The translations under genes were made by a program, and so were the position numbers. 64,000 nucleotides of DNA, taken from contig NZ_JADWYJ010000002.1 in assembly GCF_021354595.1 (NCBI RefSeq), positions 806,001-870,000 of the forward strand. Reading direction: 5' to 3'. This stretch comes from Maribellus sp. CM-23 (GTDB lineage: Bacteria > Bacteroidota > Bacteroidia > Bacteroidales > Prolixibacteraceae). The notes beneath the pieces are model-generated. The model ran no database searches. It was not told the origin of the DNA and saw only the letters and a program-made list of their open reading frames with translations. Within the stretch, counting starts at the first letter, position 1. Each line of letters opens with the position of its first letter. Shown piece after piece: positions 7,499 through 17,801 of this stretch.

Positions 7499-10400
7499 AT
7501 GAAAAAAAAATGGTTCCTAAAGGACCACAGTTATTTATTTAGCTGGGTCAAAAAAATTGTTAAAATTATGCGCTTGAGTATTTTTCTTATTGTTTTGACA
7601 AGCCTTCAATCTTTGGCGTTTGACAATTTTGCACAAGGCAGTAAATTAAACATTAAGGTTGAAAACACAACCCTGTCAGAGGTACTGCAACTTATTGAAA
7701 AGGAAAGTGAATACTTTTTGTTTTACAACAACAAAGTATTGGATCTCAACGAAATTGTAACACTTGATATAAGAAATAAATCGGTAGCAGAGGTATTAGA
7801 TATATTGTTTAAAGACAAAGGTGTGACCTACACCATTAACAATAAACAGATAATACTCTCGAAAAAGGAGGGCAAAGGAGATTTGGTGCAGCAAAAATCA
7901 ATTTCCGGTACCGTAACCGACAAAAACGGACAGCCTCTTCCGGGAGTTACCATTGTATTGAAAGGAACCACCAACGGCACAACCTCAAATAGTGATGGAG
8001 AATTTTCGTTATCTCGTATTCCGGAAAACGGGATACTGGTGTTTTCATTCATTGGATTGGAAACACTCGAAGTTCCGGTAGACGGACAAAGTGTAGTGGA
8101 TGTAGTAATGCAGGAAACTTCTGTTGGAGTTGACGAAGTAGTGGTTACCGCACTGGGTATTAAGAAATTAAAAAAGCGAGTCGGGTACTCGGTACAGGAA
8201 GTAAAAGGCGAATCGCTCCAAAAAGCGAAAGCTCCCACGGTTATTGAGAGTCTTACCGGAAGAATTGCGGGAGTAATTGTTGCGAATACCAGCGAATTTT
8301 TTGGCGACCCCCAGGTGTATCTTCGTGGTAAGCAACCGCTGATTGTAATTGATGGAGTACCCGTAAGTGCTGATGGATGGAACTTTAACTCAGATGACAT
8401 TGAAAACATAAGTGTGTTGAAAGGGCCTGTATCTGCTGCACTTTATGGATCTCGCGGACTGAACGGAGCCATTCAGATCACCTTGAAAAAAGGTGTTCAG
8501 CAAGAAGAAAAAACAACCGTTAGCTTTAACAGCACCAATACTTTCCAAACTTCTTTTATTCGTATTCCAAGAGCACAAACCGAATTTGGCCCGGGATCGC
8601 GTGGCCAGTACGAATATTATGATGGCCGTGGCGGTGGTATTAACGATAGCGACTACGACATTTGGGGGCCACGATTTGATGGCCGCTTACTGCCTCAGTG
8701 GGACAGCCCCATTGATCCCGAAACCGGTGAAAGAATCCCTACTCCATGGGTGACAAGAAACACAAACAATCTCGACGATTTTCTTCAGACCGGTTTTACC
8801 GGAACGTACAATGTGACGGTAAAAAATACCGGAAAATATGGTTCGGTTATCTTATCGGATACCTATCGAAAAGTAAAAGGAATTGTACCGGGAAGTAAAT
8901 TGGATATTAATACTTTCAGGATTGCCGGAGATCTGAATCTATCAAAGAAATTCAAGGTTGAAGCATCGCTGCAGTACAATACCCAGGAAACTCCCAACAT
9001 CCCCAGAACAGAATACGGCCCCACCAGCCCGATATATCTTATTTCTATCTGGGGTGGAGCGCATTGGGATATCAACGATATGAAAAACTACTGGGAAGAA
9101 GGGAAAGAAGGCATCGAGCAGCGTTTTGCAGAAAAGTGGAGATACAACAATCCCTGGTTCTGGGCAAAGGAAAGAAAAAGAAGTTATGATCGTTCGGATA
9201 TAATTGCTTTCGCAAAACTGAACTACAAAATAAACGACAAGATGAATGTGTTTGTACGTCATCACATTCACGATGATAACCTGATTCGCGAGAGCCGTGA
9301 TCCATTTTCGTTCTACGATTATGGTATTCCTGACAGGGAAGGTCGATATGCTATTTATAACTACAAAACGGTTACAAAAAATACCGATTTCCTATTTAAC
9401 TACGCCGATAAATTTTTCAATGATCAGCTCGAGCTAAATACTTCATTGGGAGGAAATGTTTTAAACGATCATTACAGAAATTCTTCCGCTGGTACTTCCA
9501 ATATGGTTGTGCCGGGACTTTATACTTTATCGAATAGCGCCGAGAAAGTACTGCCGGGAAGTTACCTGTCGAAAAAGGCGGTGAACAGTTTATATGCTTA
9601 TGTCGACCTTGGATTTAAAGACTTGTTTTTCGTAAATGCTACACTTCGCAGAGACCGTTCTTCTGCTTTAATCGAAGGAAACGATGCCTTCTTTTATCCT
9701 TCGGTTTCGGTAAGTGCCATCGTTGATAAAATGGTTGATTTACCCGATTTAATCAGCTTTCTCAAGTTAAGGGGAGCTTATGCAAAAGTAGGAGGCGACC
9801 TGGGAGCTTATTCTGCAATCAACACTCTGGGAACTTCGAAAAGACGGAACATGCCAACTGCATGGATATCGGGCACGCTCATTGATCCCAATCTGCAACC
9901 ACAGTTTAACTCATCGTTTGAGTACGGTGCCGATCTTCGTTTCTTTGACAATCGTTTAGGCGTTGACGTTACCTACTTTAACTTGATTAACGGACCTCAA
10001 ATCTATGACCAATCCATTTCAAATGCAACGGGTTACGGTTATCATAAAACGAACGGACGAGAAGTTGAACGCTATGGTTGGGAAGTAGTTTTATCGGGAA
10101 CTCCGGTTAAAACCCAGAATTTTTCGTGGGATATGACCCTTAACTGGGACATGTACCGGGAAACACTCAAGAGTTTGCCTGATAACCTGGACGGATCGCC
10201 TCGGTTGGCAGAAGGAAGAACGGAAATTGGCGACAGAACCGGAAGCTATTGGTATTATAATTGGCAAAAAACTCCCGATGGAGATCTGATTATTGGATCA
10301 AATGGTCTTCCGCTGCGCACCGAACACGTACAAAAACAAGGATACTATGAACCCGACTGGACCTTTGGATTAACAAATAATTTAAGCTACAAGAACTTTG

Positions 10401-10945
10401 ATTTGTCTTTTCTGATTGATGGCCGTGTTGGAGGCTTCCTGTTTGATAACCTAACCCGGGATTTATGGCGTTCAGGATCACACCCCGATGCAATCGGTCA
10501 GAACCGCGAATTGGGCAACCAAGGAATTAAAACCATGTTGGTTCCGGGTAAAATAGTTGTGTCGGGCGAGGCAACCTACGACCCCGAAGGGAACATTATT
10601 GAGGACACAAGAGAGTACGCAGACAATACGCAACTGGTGTTTTACGAAGACTGGGCAAAACGCTACAAGGCAGATTGGCCCAGCGTAACATTGGAAAAAA
10701 CTTTTGTTAAGCTTCGGGAAGTATCCTTAACCTACAACTTTACTGATGCAACCCTACAGAAGCTTCCGTTTTCAAAAGCAAGTTTCTCGGTAGTGGCCCG
10801 CAATTTATTCTACTGGACAAAAGACGACACTTATGCCGATCTCGATAGCTTTACTATTTCGGGCCGATCAGGTGTTAGAGATGAAGCAGGCTTGCAGCTG
10901 CCTTCAATGCGAACCATTGGTTTTAATATTGATTTGACCTTTTAA
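7499..10945 (+). CDS. SusC/RagA-family TonB-linked outer membrane protein with STN domain (locus 1)
   Basis: A 1148-residue outer membrane importer. After a signal peptide (ending near SLAFDNFAQ) come an STN signalling domain (about residues 52-125, LNIKVENTTLSEVLQLI), a carboxypeptidase-regulatory-like domain (about 133-210, SGTVTDKNGQPLPGVTIVLK), a plug with the SusC-type segment ISVLKGPVSAALYGSRGLNG, and a long beta-barrel ending in an aromatic residue. The STN domain explains the upstream ECF/FecR pair. The substrate cannot be read from SusC itself; the downstream LamG lipoprotein and two phosphoesterases point to a phosphorylated or phosphodiester compound (inference). Confidence 0.95.
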   Translation: MKKKWFLKDHSYLFSWVKKIVKIMRLSIFLIVLTSLQSLAFDNFAQGSKLNIKVENTTLSEVLQLIEKESEYFLFYNNKVLDLNEIVTLDIRNKSVAEVLDILFKDKGVTYTINNKQIILSKKEGKGDLVQQKSISGTVTDKNGQPLPGVTIVLKGTTNGTTSNSDGEFSLSRIPENGILVFSFIGLETLEVPVDGQSVVDVVMQETSVGVDEVVVTALGIKKLKKRVGYSVQEVKGESLQKAKAPTVIESLTGRIAGVIVANTSEFFGDPQVYLRGKQPLIVIDGVPVSADGWNFNSDDIENISVLKGPVSAALYGSRGLNGAIQITLKKGVQQEEKTTVSFNSTNTFQTSFIRIPRAQTEFGPGSRGQYEYYDGRGGGINDSDYDIWGPRFDGRLLPQWDSPIDPETGERIPTPWVTRNTNNLDDFLQTGFTGTYNVTVKNTGKYGSVILSDTYRKVKGIVPGSKLDINTFRIAGDLNLSKKFKVEASLQYNTQETPNIPRTEYGPTSPIYLISIWGGAHWDINDMKNYWEEGKEGIEQRFAEKWRYNNPWFWAKERKRSYDRSDIIAFAKLNYKINDKMNVFVRHHIHDDNLIRESRDPFSFYDYGIPDREGRYAIYNYKTVTKNTDFLFNYADKFFNDQLELNTSLGGNVLNDHYRNSSAGTSNMVVPGLYTLSNSAEKVLPGSYLSKKAVNSLYAYVDLGFKDLFFVNATLRRDRSSALIEGNDAFFYPSVSVSAIVDKMVDLPDLISFLKLRGAYAKVGGDLGAYSAINTLGTSKRRNMPTAWISGTLIDPNLQPQFNSSFEYGADLRFFDNRLGVDVTYFNLINGPQIYDQSISNATGYGYHKTNGREVERYGWEVVLSGTPVKTQNFSWDMTLNWDMYRETLKSLPDNLDGSPRLAEGRTEIGDRTGSYWYYNWQKTPDGDLIIGSNGLPLRTEHVQKQGYYEPDWTFGLTNNLSYKNFDLSFLIDGRVGGFLFDNLTRDLWRSGSHPDAIGQNRELGNQGIKTMLVPGKIVVSGEATYDPEGNIIEDTREYADNTQLVFYEDWAKRYKADWPSVTLEKTFVKLREVSLTYNFTDATLQKLPFSKASFSVVARNLFYWTKDDTYADLDSFTISGRSGVRDEAGLQLPSMRTIGFNIDLTF

Positions 10946-10967
10946 CCGTTGAATAAAACTAGACGAA

Positions 10968-12443
10968 ATGAAAAATAATAAAACACTGGCACTGTTGTTA
11001 ACATTGCTAATATTTATCAGTAGCTGCGCCGATTTTGAAGAACTGCGCGTGAATCCTAATGAACCTACGAGTGTGGCTCCTTCCTTAATTTTCACCAACT
11101 TTTTACCCGAAGCAAGCGGTCCGTTTTCAGGCACTTACATGACTACTCAACATCACCATTCGGTGGGTGGCGATAGCGGACCGGTTCTTTATGTAAACTA
11201 CAGGGGCTATTTTTATCACAAAGACATACAGAGTCTGGAGTTTATGGTGGAAGAAGCCGAAAAGATTGGTGCAAGAGGATATGCGCCATTGGCAAAATTC
11301 CTGAAAGTACACACCTACTTTGAGATGGTACGCCGAATGGGCGACATTCCTTTAAGCGAAGCTTTGCATTTGGAAGAAGGAATTATCTATCCGGTTTATG
11401 ATTCTCAGAAAACCATTTTCATTCAGCTTCTGGAGTGGTTGGACGAGGCAAATTCTGAAATTGCTCCTTTAGTGAAAGAAAGCCTTACGGTAGCCGGAGA
11501 TTTTTATTACAATGGCGACCTGAGTATGTGGCAAAGAGTGATAAACTCATATACACTGCGTATTTTAATTGAGTTAAGCAAAAAAGCAGACGATTCTGAG
11601 CTGAATATAAAAGGCAGATTTGCCAACATCGTAAACAATCCGGATAAATATCCACTTTTCAGAGGGAACGAAGACGACATGAAATACGAACACTGGGACG
11701 AAGACGGTTTCCGTTTCGGGCTTAATCCTGACTCGCCAAGTGCCGTTGACCGCACCGTTGTGGGCGGGCTGTATGTCGATTTGTTAAAGGCGAATAAAGA
11801 TCCCCGTTTGTTTATGGTTGCCGATCCAACACCCGCTGCTCTGGCTGCTGACCCAAATGCTGCTTCCGATTTCAATGCTTATGCCGGCCCCTATGTTTCA
11901 ACCGCGTTGGGCGAGTTACAAAGTGCCAAAAATGCCGGATTGTTTTCAAGAGTCAAAAACAGTCGCTACATCAATTATGTGGGTATTCCCAACGTGTTTC
12001 TAAGCTATGTAGAGCAGGAGTTTACTCTGGCTGAAGCAGCAAACCGTGGTTGGATACCCGATGCAAAAATACACTACGACAATGCAGTAACTGCATCGAT
12101 GGAGTTTAACGGAGTTGCCCCGGAAGATATCTCAAGCTTTCTGAACGGTTTGGGAACGTACATAGGCGATAACATCGATGGCTTGGAACAGATTCTTACT
12201 CAAAAATACATCGGGTTCTTCCAGAACTCAGGTTGGGAGTCCTTTTTTAATCAGCGTAGAACAGGTGTTCCTGAATTTGCTGTTTCTTCTGAAAATACTC
12301 CGAGAGAAAAGATTCCCGTACGCTGGATGTATCCTACTGTAGAAAGAGATACCGATAATCCGGTAAACTACCGGGAAGCCCTGGTTCGCCAGTTTGGCTC
12401 CGAAGTGGATGATGTAGACGATGTATTATGGCACATGAAATAA
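10968..12443 (+). CDS. SusD/RagB-like nutrient-binding outer membrane lipoprotein (SusD_2 type)
   Basis: A 491-residue protein with a lipoprotein signal (TLLIFISSC, lipid Cys near residue 19) followed by ADFEELRVNPNEPT, typical of the SusD-like_2 subgroup. It is the surface lid of the SusC pore 22 bases upstream and helps capture substrate. Helical TPR-like segments are visible (ARGYAPLAKFLKVHTYFEMV), and the family-typical region FTLAEAANRGWI appears around residue 352. Translation is likely coupled with susC in one operon. Confidence 0.93.
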   Translation: MKNNKTLALLLTLLIFISSCADFEELRVNPNEPTSVAPSLIFTNFLPEASGPFSGTYMTTQHHHSVGGDSGPVLYVNYRGYFYHKDIQSLEFMVEEAEKIGARGYAPLAKFLKVHTYFEMVRRMGDIPLSEALHLEEGIIYPVYDSQKTIFIQLLEWLDEANSEIAPLVKESLTVAGDFYYNGDLSMWQRVINSYTLRILIELSKKADDSELNIKGRFANIVNNPDKYPLFRGNEDDMKYEHWDEDGFRFGLNPDSPSAVDRTVVGGLYVDLLKANKDPRLFMVADPTPAALAADPNAASDFNAYAGPYVSTALGELQSAKNAGLFSRVKNSRYINYVGIPNVFLSYVEQEFTLAEAANRGWIPDAKIHYDNAVTASMEFNGVAPEDISSFLNGLGTYIGDNIDGLEQILTQKYIGFFQNSGWESFFNQRRTGVPEFAVSSENTPREKIPVRWMYPTVERDTDNPVNYREALVRQFGSEVDDVDDVLWHMK

Positions 12444-12480
12444 TACGTTTGGCGTTTCACAATCAAAAAAATGAAGAAAG

Positions 12481-14226
12481 ATGAAGAAATCATATAGCAA
12501 CATAAAAACACTACTTATGGCCGTTGTTCTTTTGGCGACAGCTGCCTGTGAGTACGATATATCCGACCCCGATATTGTCCCATACATCATAACAGAAGAT
12601 AACAAGGCAATATTTACCCCCATTAATCCCGAGACCGGAAGTGCATATACATCCGGAGAATTGGCCGAACTGGATTACAATCCGAACGAGGAAAATACTT
12701 ATTTGGAAGACCAGACCATAGGCTTTGATTTTGTCCTGCGTCTCGAGCCGGTTAAACTGGAAATACTGGAGTCGAACCAAACTACTTTAATAAAGGAGTA
12801 TACCGAATTTCAGAAAGACGGAGCTACTTATAAGCTGTTGATAAATACAACTCTGGCAGAATTAGGAATTGGAGAAGGCAAAAGCAAAAAGATGCTTTTC
12901 AAGTTTTATTACCAAAATCCAAGCGGAGGTCCTTTTATTGAAGGAATGTTCTACACCGTACGTTTTAAATCACCTCCGCCTAAATTGCCTACCGGGTTTG
13001 AGTTAATTCGTAAACAGGGTGAAAACAAACATATCCTGGTAAATAACCCGGAGGTTGCACTTACTGTATTTGAAGCCAATCGTTACGGACACAGTTACGA
13101 CGGGAATGCTGCGAATTACACAACAGTTGAAGGCGATCCTGACCTTAATTTCAGAGGCTCAAGCGATTTCTCCGTTTCTTTCTGGGTACGTACCTCCTCT
13201 TCGGTCAGCGATCCGGCAATGATAGGCGACCAGGATTGGGGCAGCTCAAACAATACCGGTTTTACAGTTGCATTTACCGGTGATGCCTGGCGAGTGGCAA
13301 TTTCGGATGGAAATGGAAACAAAGCAGATGCAAGTACGGATGGTGTGCCATTTAATGATGGCGACTGGCATTTGCTGGCTGTTACCTTCGATCGCGATGG
13401 AAATATGTCCATGTACCAGGATGGAGTGGAAGTTGCCAGCGATGATATGTCGGCGGTAGGAAGTATTCTCAACGATTACTTTATTCACATTGGGCAGGAC
13501 GGCACAGGAACTTATGGTGTCCCGTTTGTTGGCGACATTGCAGAAAGTAAAATTTACGATTATGTATTGACTCCGGCCGAGGTAGCTGAAATTTCCAAAG
13601 ACCCTTCCACCGGCGCCACGGTTGAAATGGCGGCAGGTCTTAAGAAATTAATTCAGGTTGAAAAAACAGGCGACATTGCCATGGAGAATTTTGGCAATGG
13701 ACTAAAAGGCTATCAGTTTAACGGAACAAATCAGTACGCAACTTTGGCCGACGATGATCTTGGATTCAGGTACGAAGGAGATTTTTCAATTTCATTTTGG
13801 GTGAATACAACTTCTGCAGACAGTGATCCGGTTATGATTGGAGACCAGGATTGGGATAGTTCCGGTAATACAGGTTTGTCTATTGCTTTTCGGGGGGATA
13901 ACTGGCGTGTAGCGATTTCTGACGGAGGAGGGAATAAGGCAGATGCCAGTACTTCGGGTGATGGTATTCCGTTTAACGACGGTAGCTGGCATATGTTAAC
14001 TGTTACCTTCGACCGTGATGGGAATATGACCATGTATCAGGATGCTGTTGCTGTAGGTGGCGCCGATATGTCGGCAGTTGGAAGTATTAACAGCGGAAAT
14101 CCGTTAAGAATGGCACAAGATGGTCCGGCTACTTACGGACAATTTTTTGAGGGAAAAATGGCCAATGTTATGATTTATGATTACGTCCTCACTCCCGAAA
14201 ATATAACAGATTTGTTCAATAACTAA
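12481..14226 (+). CDS. Surface lipoprotein with two tandem LamG (concanavalin-like) domains
   Basis: A 581-residue lipoprotein (lipobox LLATAAC). Residues up to about 170 form an adhesion/surface-type N-terminal domain. Two LamG_3-type jelly-roll modules follow, at about 229-370 and 434-581. The two modules share long blocks (MIGDQDW, WRVAISDG, GNKADAST, PFNDG.WH, VTFDRDGNM, DMSAVGSI), so they arose by recent internal duplication. Each ends with the IYDYVLTP-type segment common in LamG_3. It probably binds the substrate outside the cell as the third surface component of the SusCD operon. No enzyme motif is visible. Confidence 0.85.
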   Translation: MKKSYSNIKTLLMAVVLLATAACEYDISDPDIVPYIITEDNKAIFTPINPETGSAYTSGELAELDYNPNEENTYLEDQTIGFDFVLRLEPVKLEILESNQTTLIKEYTEFQKDGATYKLLINTTLAELGIGEGKSKKMLFKFYYQNPSGGPFIEGMFYTVRFKSPPPKLPTGFELIRKQGENKHILVNNPEVALTVFEANRYGHSYDGNAANYTTVEGDPDLNFRGSSDFSVSFWVRTSSSVSDPAMIGDQDWGSSNNTGFTVAFTGDAWRVAISDGNGNKADASTDGVPFNDGDWHLLAVTFDRDGNMSMYQDGVEVASDDMSAVGSILNDYFIHIGQDGTGTYGVPFVGDIAESKIYDYVLTPAEVAEISKDPSTGATVEMAAGLKKLIQVEKTGDIAMENFGNGLKGYQFNGTNQYATLADDDLGFRYEGDFSISFWVNTTSADSDPVMIGDQDWDSSGNTGLSIAFRGDNWRVAISDGGGNKADASTSGDGIPFNDGSWHMLTVTFDRDGNMTMYQDAVAVGGADMSAVGSINSGNPLRMAQDGPATYGQFFEGKMANVMIYDYVLTPENITDLFNN

Positions 14227-14243
14227 AACTCGCGAAGAACACA

Positions 14244-14281
14244 AATGAAAGGGGAACAGGCTTTTGGCTTGTCCTCTTTCA
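14244..14281 (+). terminator. Hairpin terminator after the LamG gene
   Basis: An imperfect stem (GAAAGGGGAACAGGC / GGCTTGTCCTCTTTC) with a TTTT loop follows the LamG stop. It occupies the region of an apparent upstream extension of the next gene and so supports a start at 14311. Confidence 0.65.
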
Positions 14282-14310
14282 TTCATACAACTTCCGAAAC
14301 AGCATTCATT

Positions 14311-16692
14311 ATGAATCCAATAAACAACGCTGTTGTTGTGGCATTCCTGTTCTTCTTTTTCGCCACCTCAAGCGGCAATGCTCAAGACATTACAATCCAG
14401 CCTTATCTTCAGGATGTAACACCCAACTCGGCATACATACTATGGGAAACCAACCAAACCAACGAAAGTGTGGTTGAGTGGGGAACTTCCAACGAACTGG
14501 GAAATGTAAGTTACGGAACCTCTTTTTCATCCAACACTTCGAGATTGCACCAGGTTCAACTTGAAAACCTCTCCCACTATACTAGGTATTACTACCGGGT
14601 AAAAACGGGAAGTGCCGTTTCTGCTATTTTCGAGTTCAAAACACCTCCTCTGGCAGCCGACGAAAAACCTTTTCGCATTGTTGCCATGAGTGATATGCAA
14701 AAGGATGGAGATCACCCCAATAAGTTCAAAGAAATTGTAGAAGAGGGAGTTTTAAAATATTTCAAAACCAAGTACGGAGGTAAGATTACCGATAATCTAG
14801 CGTTGTTAATGCTTCCAGGCGATTTAGTGAGCAATGGCGAGATCTTTAGCCAATGGAAAAACGATTTCTTTAATCCGGCTGAAAAATTATACAGCCAGAT
14901 CCCGGTTTATCCGGTTCTGGGGAATCATGAAAATAACTCGGCCAATTACTTTAATTACTTTAAATTGCCTGAAAACGGCACTGAAGGCTACAGAGAACAC
15001 TGGTGGTTTAAAGATTACGGAAACCTCCGGATTATTGGGCTGAACTCCAACACTCCATACAGTGGCAACACCCAGCTGGCATGGTTACAACAAACACTGA
15101 ACAATACTTTAACAGCGGATTCAATCGATTTTGTATTTGCCCAAATGCATCATCCTTATAAATCGGAACTGTGGACACCCGGGGAATCCGATTTTACGGG
15201 GAGCGTAATTGAAAAGCTCGATAACTTTGCAGCCCAGAGCGGAAAGCCGGTTGTGCACTTGTTTGGTCATACGCACGGATATTCCAGGGGGCAGTCGAGA
15301 GATCAGAAACACCTTTGGGTTAATGTGGCCACTGCAGGCGGAGCCATCGACAATTGGAGCGAATTTCCGAATAATGATTACAATGAATTCTCGGTTTCGC
15401 AGGATGAATATGGTTTCATTGTAATAGATGTAACCGATGGTAATGACCCGAAATTGGTCCTAAGACGGATTAGTCGCGGAGATCAGGATCAGGTTGTAGA
15501 AAACCAGCAAACGGATGTTGTAACCATCCGGAAAAATGCTTCAATTGTAAATAAACCGGAAGGAGTCAGTCCAGCCAATCAAAAATTAATACCGGAATGT
15601 GTTGTTTTAAAGGCTGATAATTTTTCTTCGGCCAATACAAGTGCAGAGCATGCACAAAGCCACTGGCAGGTATCGACCAGTGCCACCGATTTCTCAAATC
15701 CTGCAGCCGACAGCTGGAAGACGTTCGAAAACTGGTACAACGAAGTTAATACACAGGAAGGTGACGATTTAACCGATGAACCCATTGCCGGATTAAGTGA
15801 AAATACCAACTATTGGTGGAGAGTCAGGTACCGCGACAAAGAGTTAAACTGGAGTGAGTGGTCGGAGCCGTTAGCTTTTTCAACGGGCAAATCGCAATCG
15901 CTTCCTAACCTGTTAAAAAATCCGGGAGCAGAAAACGGACTGGAAAGCTGGCAAACTATACAAGGAGTAGTAGAAGCTTTGGCTGAAGGAGAGTGTGACG
16001 GCATTAGTCCGTACAATGGTCAAAAATATTTTATTGTAGGAGGGCTATGCAATTCAAGTGCTGTTGCAAAGGCTTCGCAATACGTCGATGTCAGTTCTTT
16101 CGCCGATTCAGTTAAGACTGGGAATTTTAATGTAAATTATGGCGGGTACTTGTCGAATTACAACGGAAGCGATCGCCCTGAATTAAAAGTCATTTTCTAT
16201 GACTCGAATAACCAGAAGATAAGCGAGGGAAGCACTTTATCCACTCTAAACAGTAATTGGACACTTTTAAGCGCGACCATGCATATTCCGCAGCATACCA
16301 AAACCATTAAATTTGAACTGAAAGGTACACGCAACGCAGGAAGTGATAACGATAGTTATTTCGATGACTTGTTTCTTACGGTAGGATCGGCTAAAGTGGA
16401 TTGCAGTGTAGTTACTTCTGTAAATGGCGCAATACGTCCGTTTATTCCGGAGCTTCAGGTTGTGCCAAATCCAATGGTTTGTCAATCGTATATTCAGTTA
16501 CCCGGAACTGATTACTCCGGGCTAAAGCTGAGTTTGGCAGATGTGAATGGTTGTAAACTTAGCTGCCGCTACCGGGTAGAAGCCAATCGGATTGTCGTGG
16601 AGAGAGACTCATTAGTACCTGGTTTTTATATGTTTATAGTTAGAGATAAGCGAACAATCAGAGGAAAAGGGAAAATTATCATTTCAGACTAG
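14311..16692 (+). CDS. Secreted metallophosphoesterase, purple-acid-phosphatase-like, with T9SS sorting domain
   Basis: About 793 residues from ATG 14311, which starts a clean signal peptide (hydrophobic core then SSGNAQ). The frame is open from 14245, but that part is a hairpin. An N-terminal fibronectin-III-like domain (ITIQPYLQDVTPNSAYILWE) as in purple acid phosphatases is followed by a calcineurin-like catalytic domain with all metal motifs: MSDMQKDGDH, LPGDLV, GNHEN, MHHP and FGHTHGYSRG. A further beta domain and a C-terminal type A sorting domain (VVPNPMV ... GFYMFIVRD) predict type IX export to the surface. It likely removes phosphate from a substrate of the SusCD locus. Confidence 0.88.
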   Translation: MNPINNAVVVAFLFFFFATSSGNAQDITIQPYLQDVTPNSAYILWETNQTNESVVEWGTSNELGNVSYGTSFSSNTSRLHQVQLENLSHYTRYYYRVKTGSAVSAIFEFKTPPLAADEKPFRIVAMSDMQKDGDHPNKFKEIVEEGVLKYFKTKYGGKITDNLALLMLPGDLVSNGEIFSQWKNDFFNPAEKLYSQIPVYPVLGNHENNSANYFNYFKLPENGTEGYREHWWFKDYGNLRIIGLNSNTPYSGNTQLAWLQQTLNNTLTADSIDFVFAQMHHPYKSELWTPGESDFTGSVIEKLDNFAAQSGKPVVHLFGHTHGYSRGQSRDQKHLWVNVATAGGAIDNWSEFPNNDYNEFSVSQDEYGFIVIDVTDGNDPKLVLRRISRGDQDQVVENQQTDVVTIRKNASIVNKPEGVSPANQKLIPECVVLKADNFSSANTSAEHAQSHWQVSTSATDFSNPAADSWKTFENWYNEVNTQEGDDLTDEPIAGLSENTNYWWRVRYRDKELNWSEWSEPLAFSTGKSQSLPNLLKNPGAENGLESWQTIQGVVEALAEGECDGISPYNGQKYFIVGGLCNSSAVAKASQYVDVSSFADSVKTGNFNVNYGGYLSNYNGSDRPELKVIFYDSNNQKISEGSTLSTLNSNWTLLSATMHIPQHTKTIKFELKGTRNAGSDNDSYFDDLFLTVGSAKVDCSVVTSVNGAIRPFIPELQVVPNPMVCQSYIQLPGTDYSGLKLSLADVNGCKLSCRYRVEANRIVVERDSLVPGFYMFIVRDKRTIRGKGKIIISD

Positions 16693-16730
16693 CCATCTGA
16701 AGAGTTCGTATATTTAAGTTCACAATTATT

Positions 16731-17726
16731 ATGAAGAAAATGAGATTAAAAATTTTAGTAGTCCTGATCGCTCTTTTGGGATTAAATGGTTTTGCTATTG
16801 CCCAGGAAACACTGTATTTCAATGAGGACAAAACCTTCAAAATAGTACAATTAACTGATTTGCATTTTATGTTCGATTCTCCAAAATCGGAAGTTGTTTT
16901 ACCCATGATAAACGAAGTGCTTGATATTGAAAAGCCTGACCTGGTTGTTTTTACCGGAGATGCGGTTACCAAAGCGCCTGTTTTCAAGGGTTGGGAACTA
17001 TTAACAGCCCCAATGATTGAACGGGGAATTCCATGGGTGGCAGTATTGGGAAATCACGATGACGAATCGGATAAAACCAGGAGTGAAATTATGGAAAAAC
17101 TGGTTCAGATAGAAAAAAACTGCATAGCATATAAAACGAACGAAGCCTATGGAACAGGCAATTATGTATTGGAAATAAAAGGTAGCAGCAAAAATACAAA
17201 AGCCCTGCTTTATTGCATGGACTCCAATGCATATTCAACCATTGAAGGTACAGGTACCTATGGTTGGTTCACCCGTGAGCAGATAAGCTGGTATACGCAA
17301 AAAAGCAACAACTTCACCCAAAAGAACAATGGAGAAGCTATTCCCGCCCTGGCATTTTTTCATATTCCACTACCTGAATATACCCAGGCATGGAGCAATG
17401 GAGGAATGCAACCGGTAGGAGTTAAGAACGAAGATGTTTGTTCGCCTTCTGTTAACTCCGGAATGTTCCTGGCTATGCTGGAGCAAGGTGACGTAATGGG
17501 AACCTTTGTTGGGCACGATCATGTGAACGATTACATTTCGTCGCTTTACGGAATAGCATTGGCCTATGGGCGCTTTTCGGGCAGTGGGGACACTTATGGC
17601 GACCTGAAAAACGGAGCCCGGGTTATTGTTTTGAAAGAAGATAAATGGGAATTTGATACCTGGCTTCGCATACGTGGCGGCGAGAAAATTAATGAGACTG
17701 TTTTTATTCGAAGTACCCCCGAATAA
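16731..17726 (+). CDS. Exported metallophosphoesterase (calcineurin-like)
   Basis: A protein of 331 residues with a signal peptide ending near GFAIAQ. The five metallophosphoesterase motifs are present in order: QLTDLHF, FTGDAV, LGNHDDE, FHIPLPEY and GHDHVND. The family hydrolyses phosphomonoesters or phosphodiesters with a bimetal centre; this single-domain form resembles the DcpA/Siw14-side metallophosphatases often annotated as phosphohydrolases. It lies 38 bases after the larger phosphoesterase and probably shares its transcript. It has no sorting domain, so it is expected in the periplasm. Together the two enzymes suggest a stepwise attack on a phosphate-containing ligand. Confidence 0.88.
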   Translation: MKKMRLKILVVLIALLGLNGFAIAQETLYFNEDKTFKIVQLTDLHFMFDSPKSEVVLPMINEVLDIEKPDLVVFTGDAVTKAPVFKGWELLTAPMIERGIPWVAVLGNHDDESDKTRSEIMEKLVQIEKNCIAYKTNEAYGTGNYVLEIKGSSKNTKALLYCMDSNAYSTIEGTGTYGWFTREQISWYTQKSNNFTQKNNGEAIPALAFFHIPLPEYTQAWSNGGMQPVGVKNEDVCSPSVNSGMFLAMLEQGDVMGTFVGHDHVNDYISSLYGIALAYGRFSGSGDTYGDLKNGARVIVLKEDKWEFDTWLRIRGGEKINETVFIRSTPE

Positions 17727-17801
17727 AACTGAAAGCAAACGAATCGCCGGCGATTATTTTCAGTTCTTATTTTAGGGAACTGAAATGTCTCCGGCGTAAA
17801 A

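Noticed and set aside
14245..14310. Upstream extension of the purple-acid-phosphatase-like gene
   Set aside because: These bases form a hairpin terminator of the previous gene and the residues do not look like a signal peptide; the ATG at 14311 starts a clean signal.
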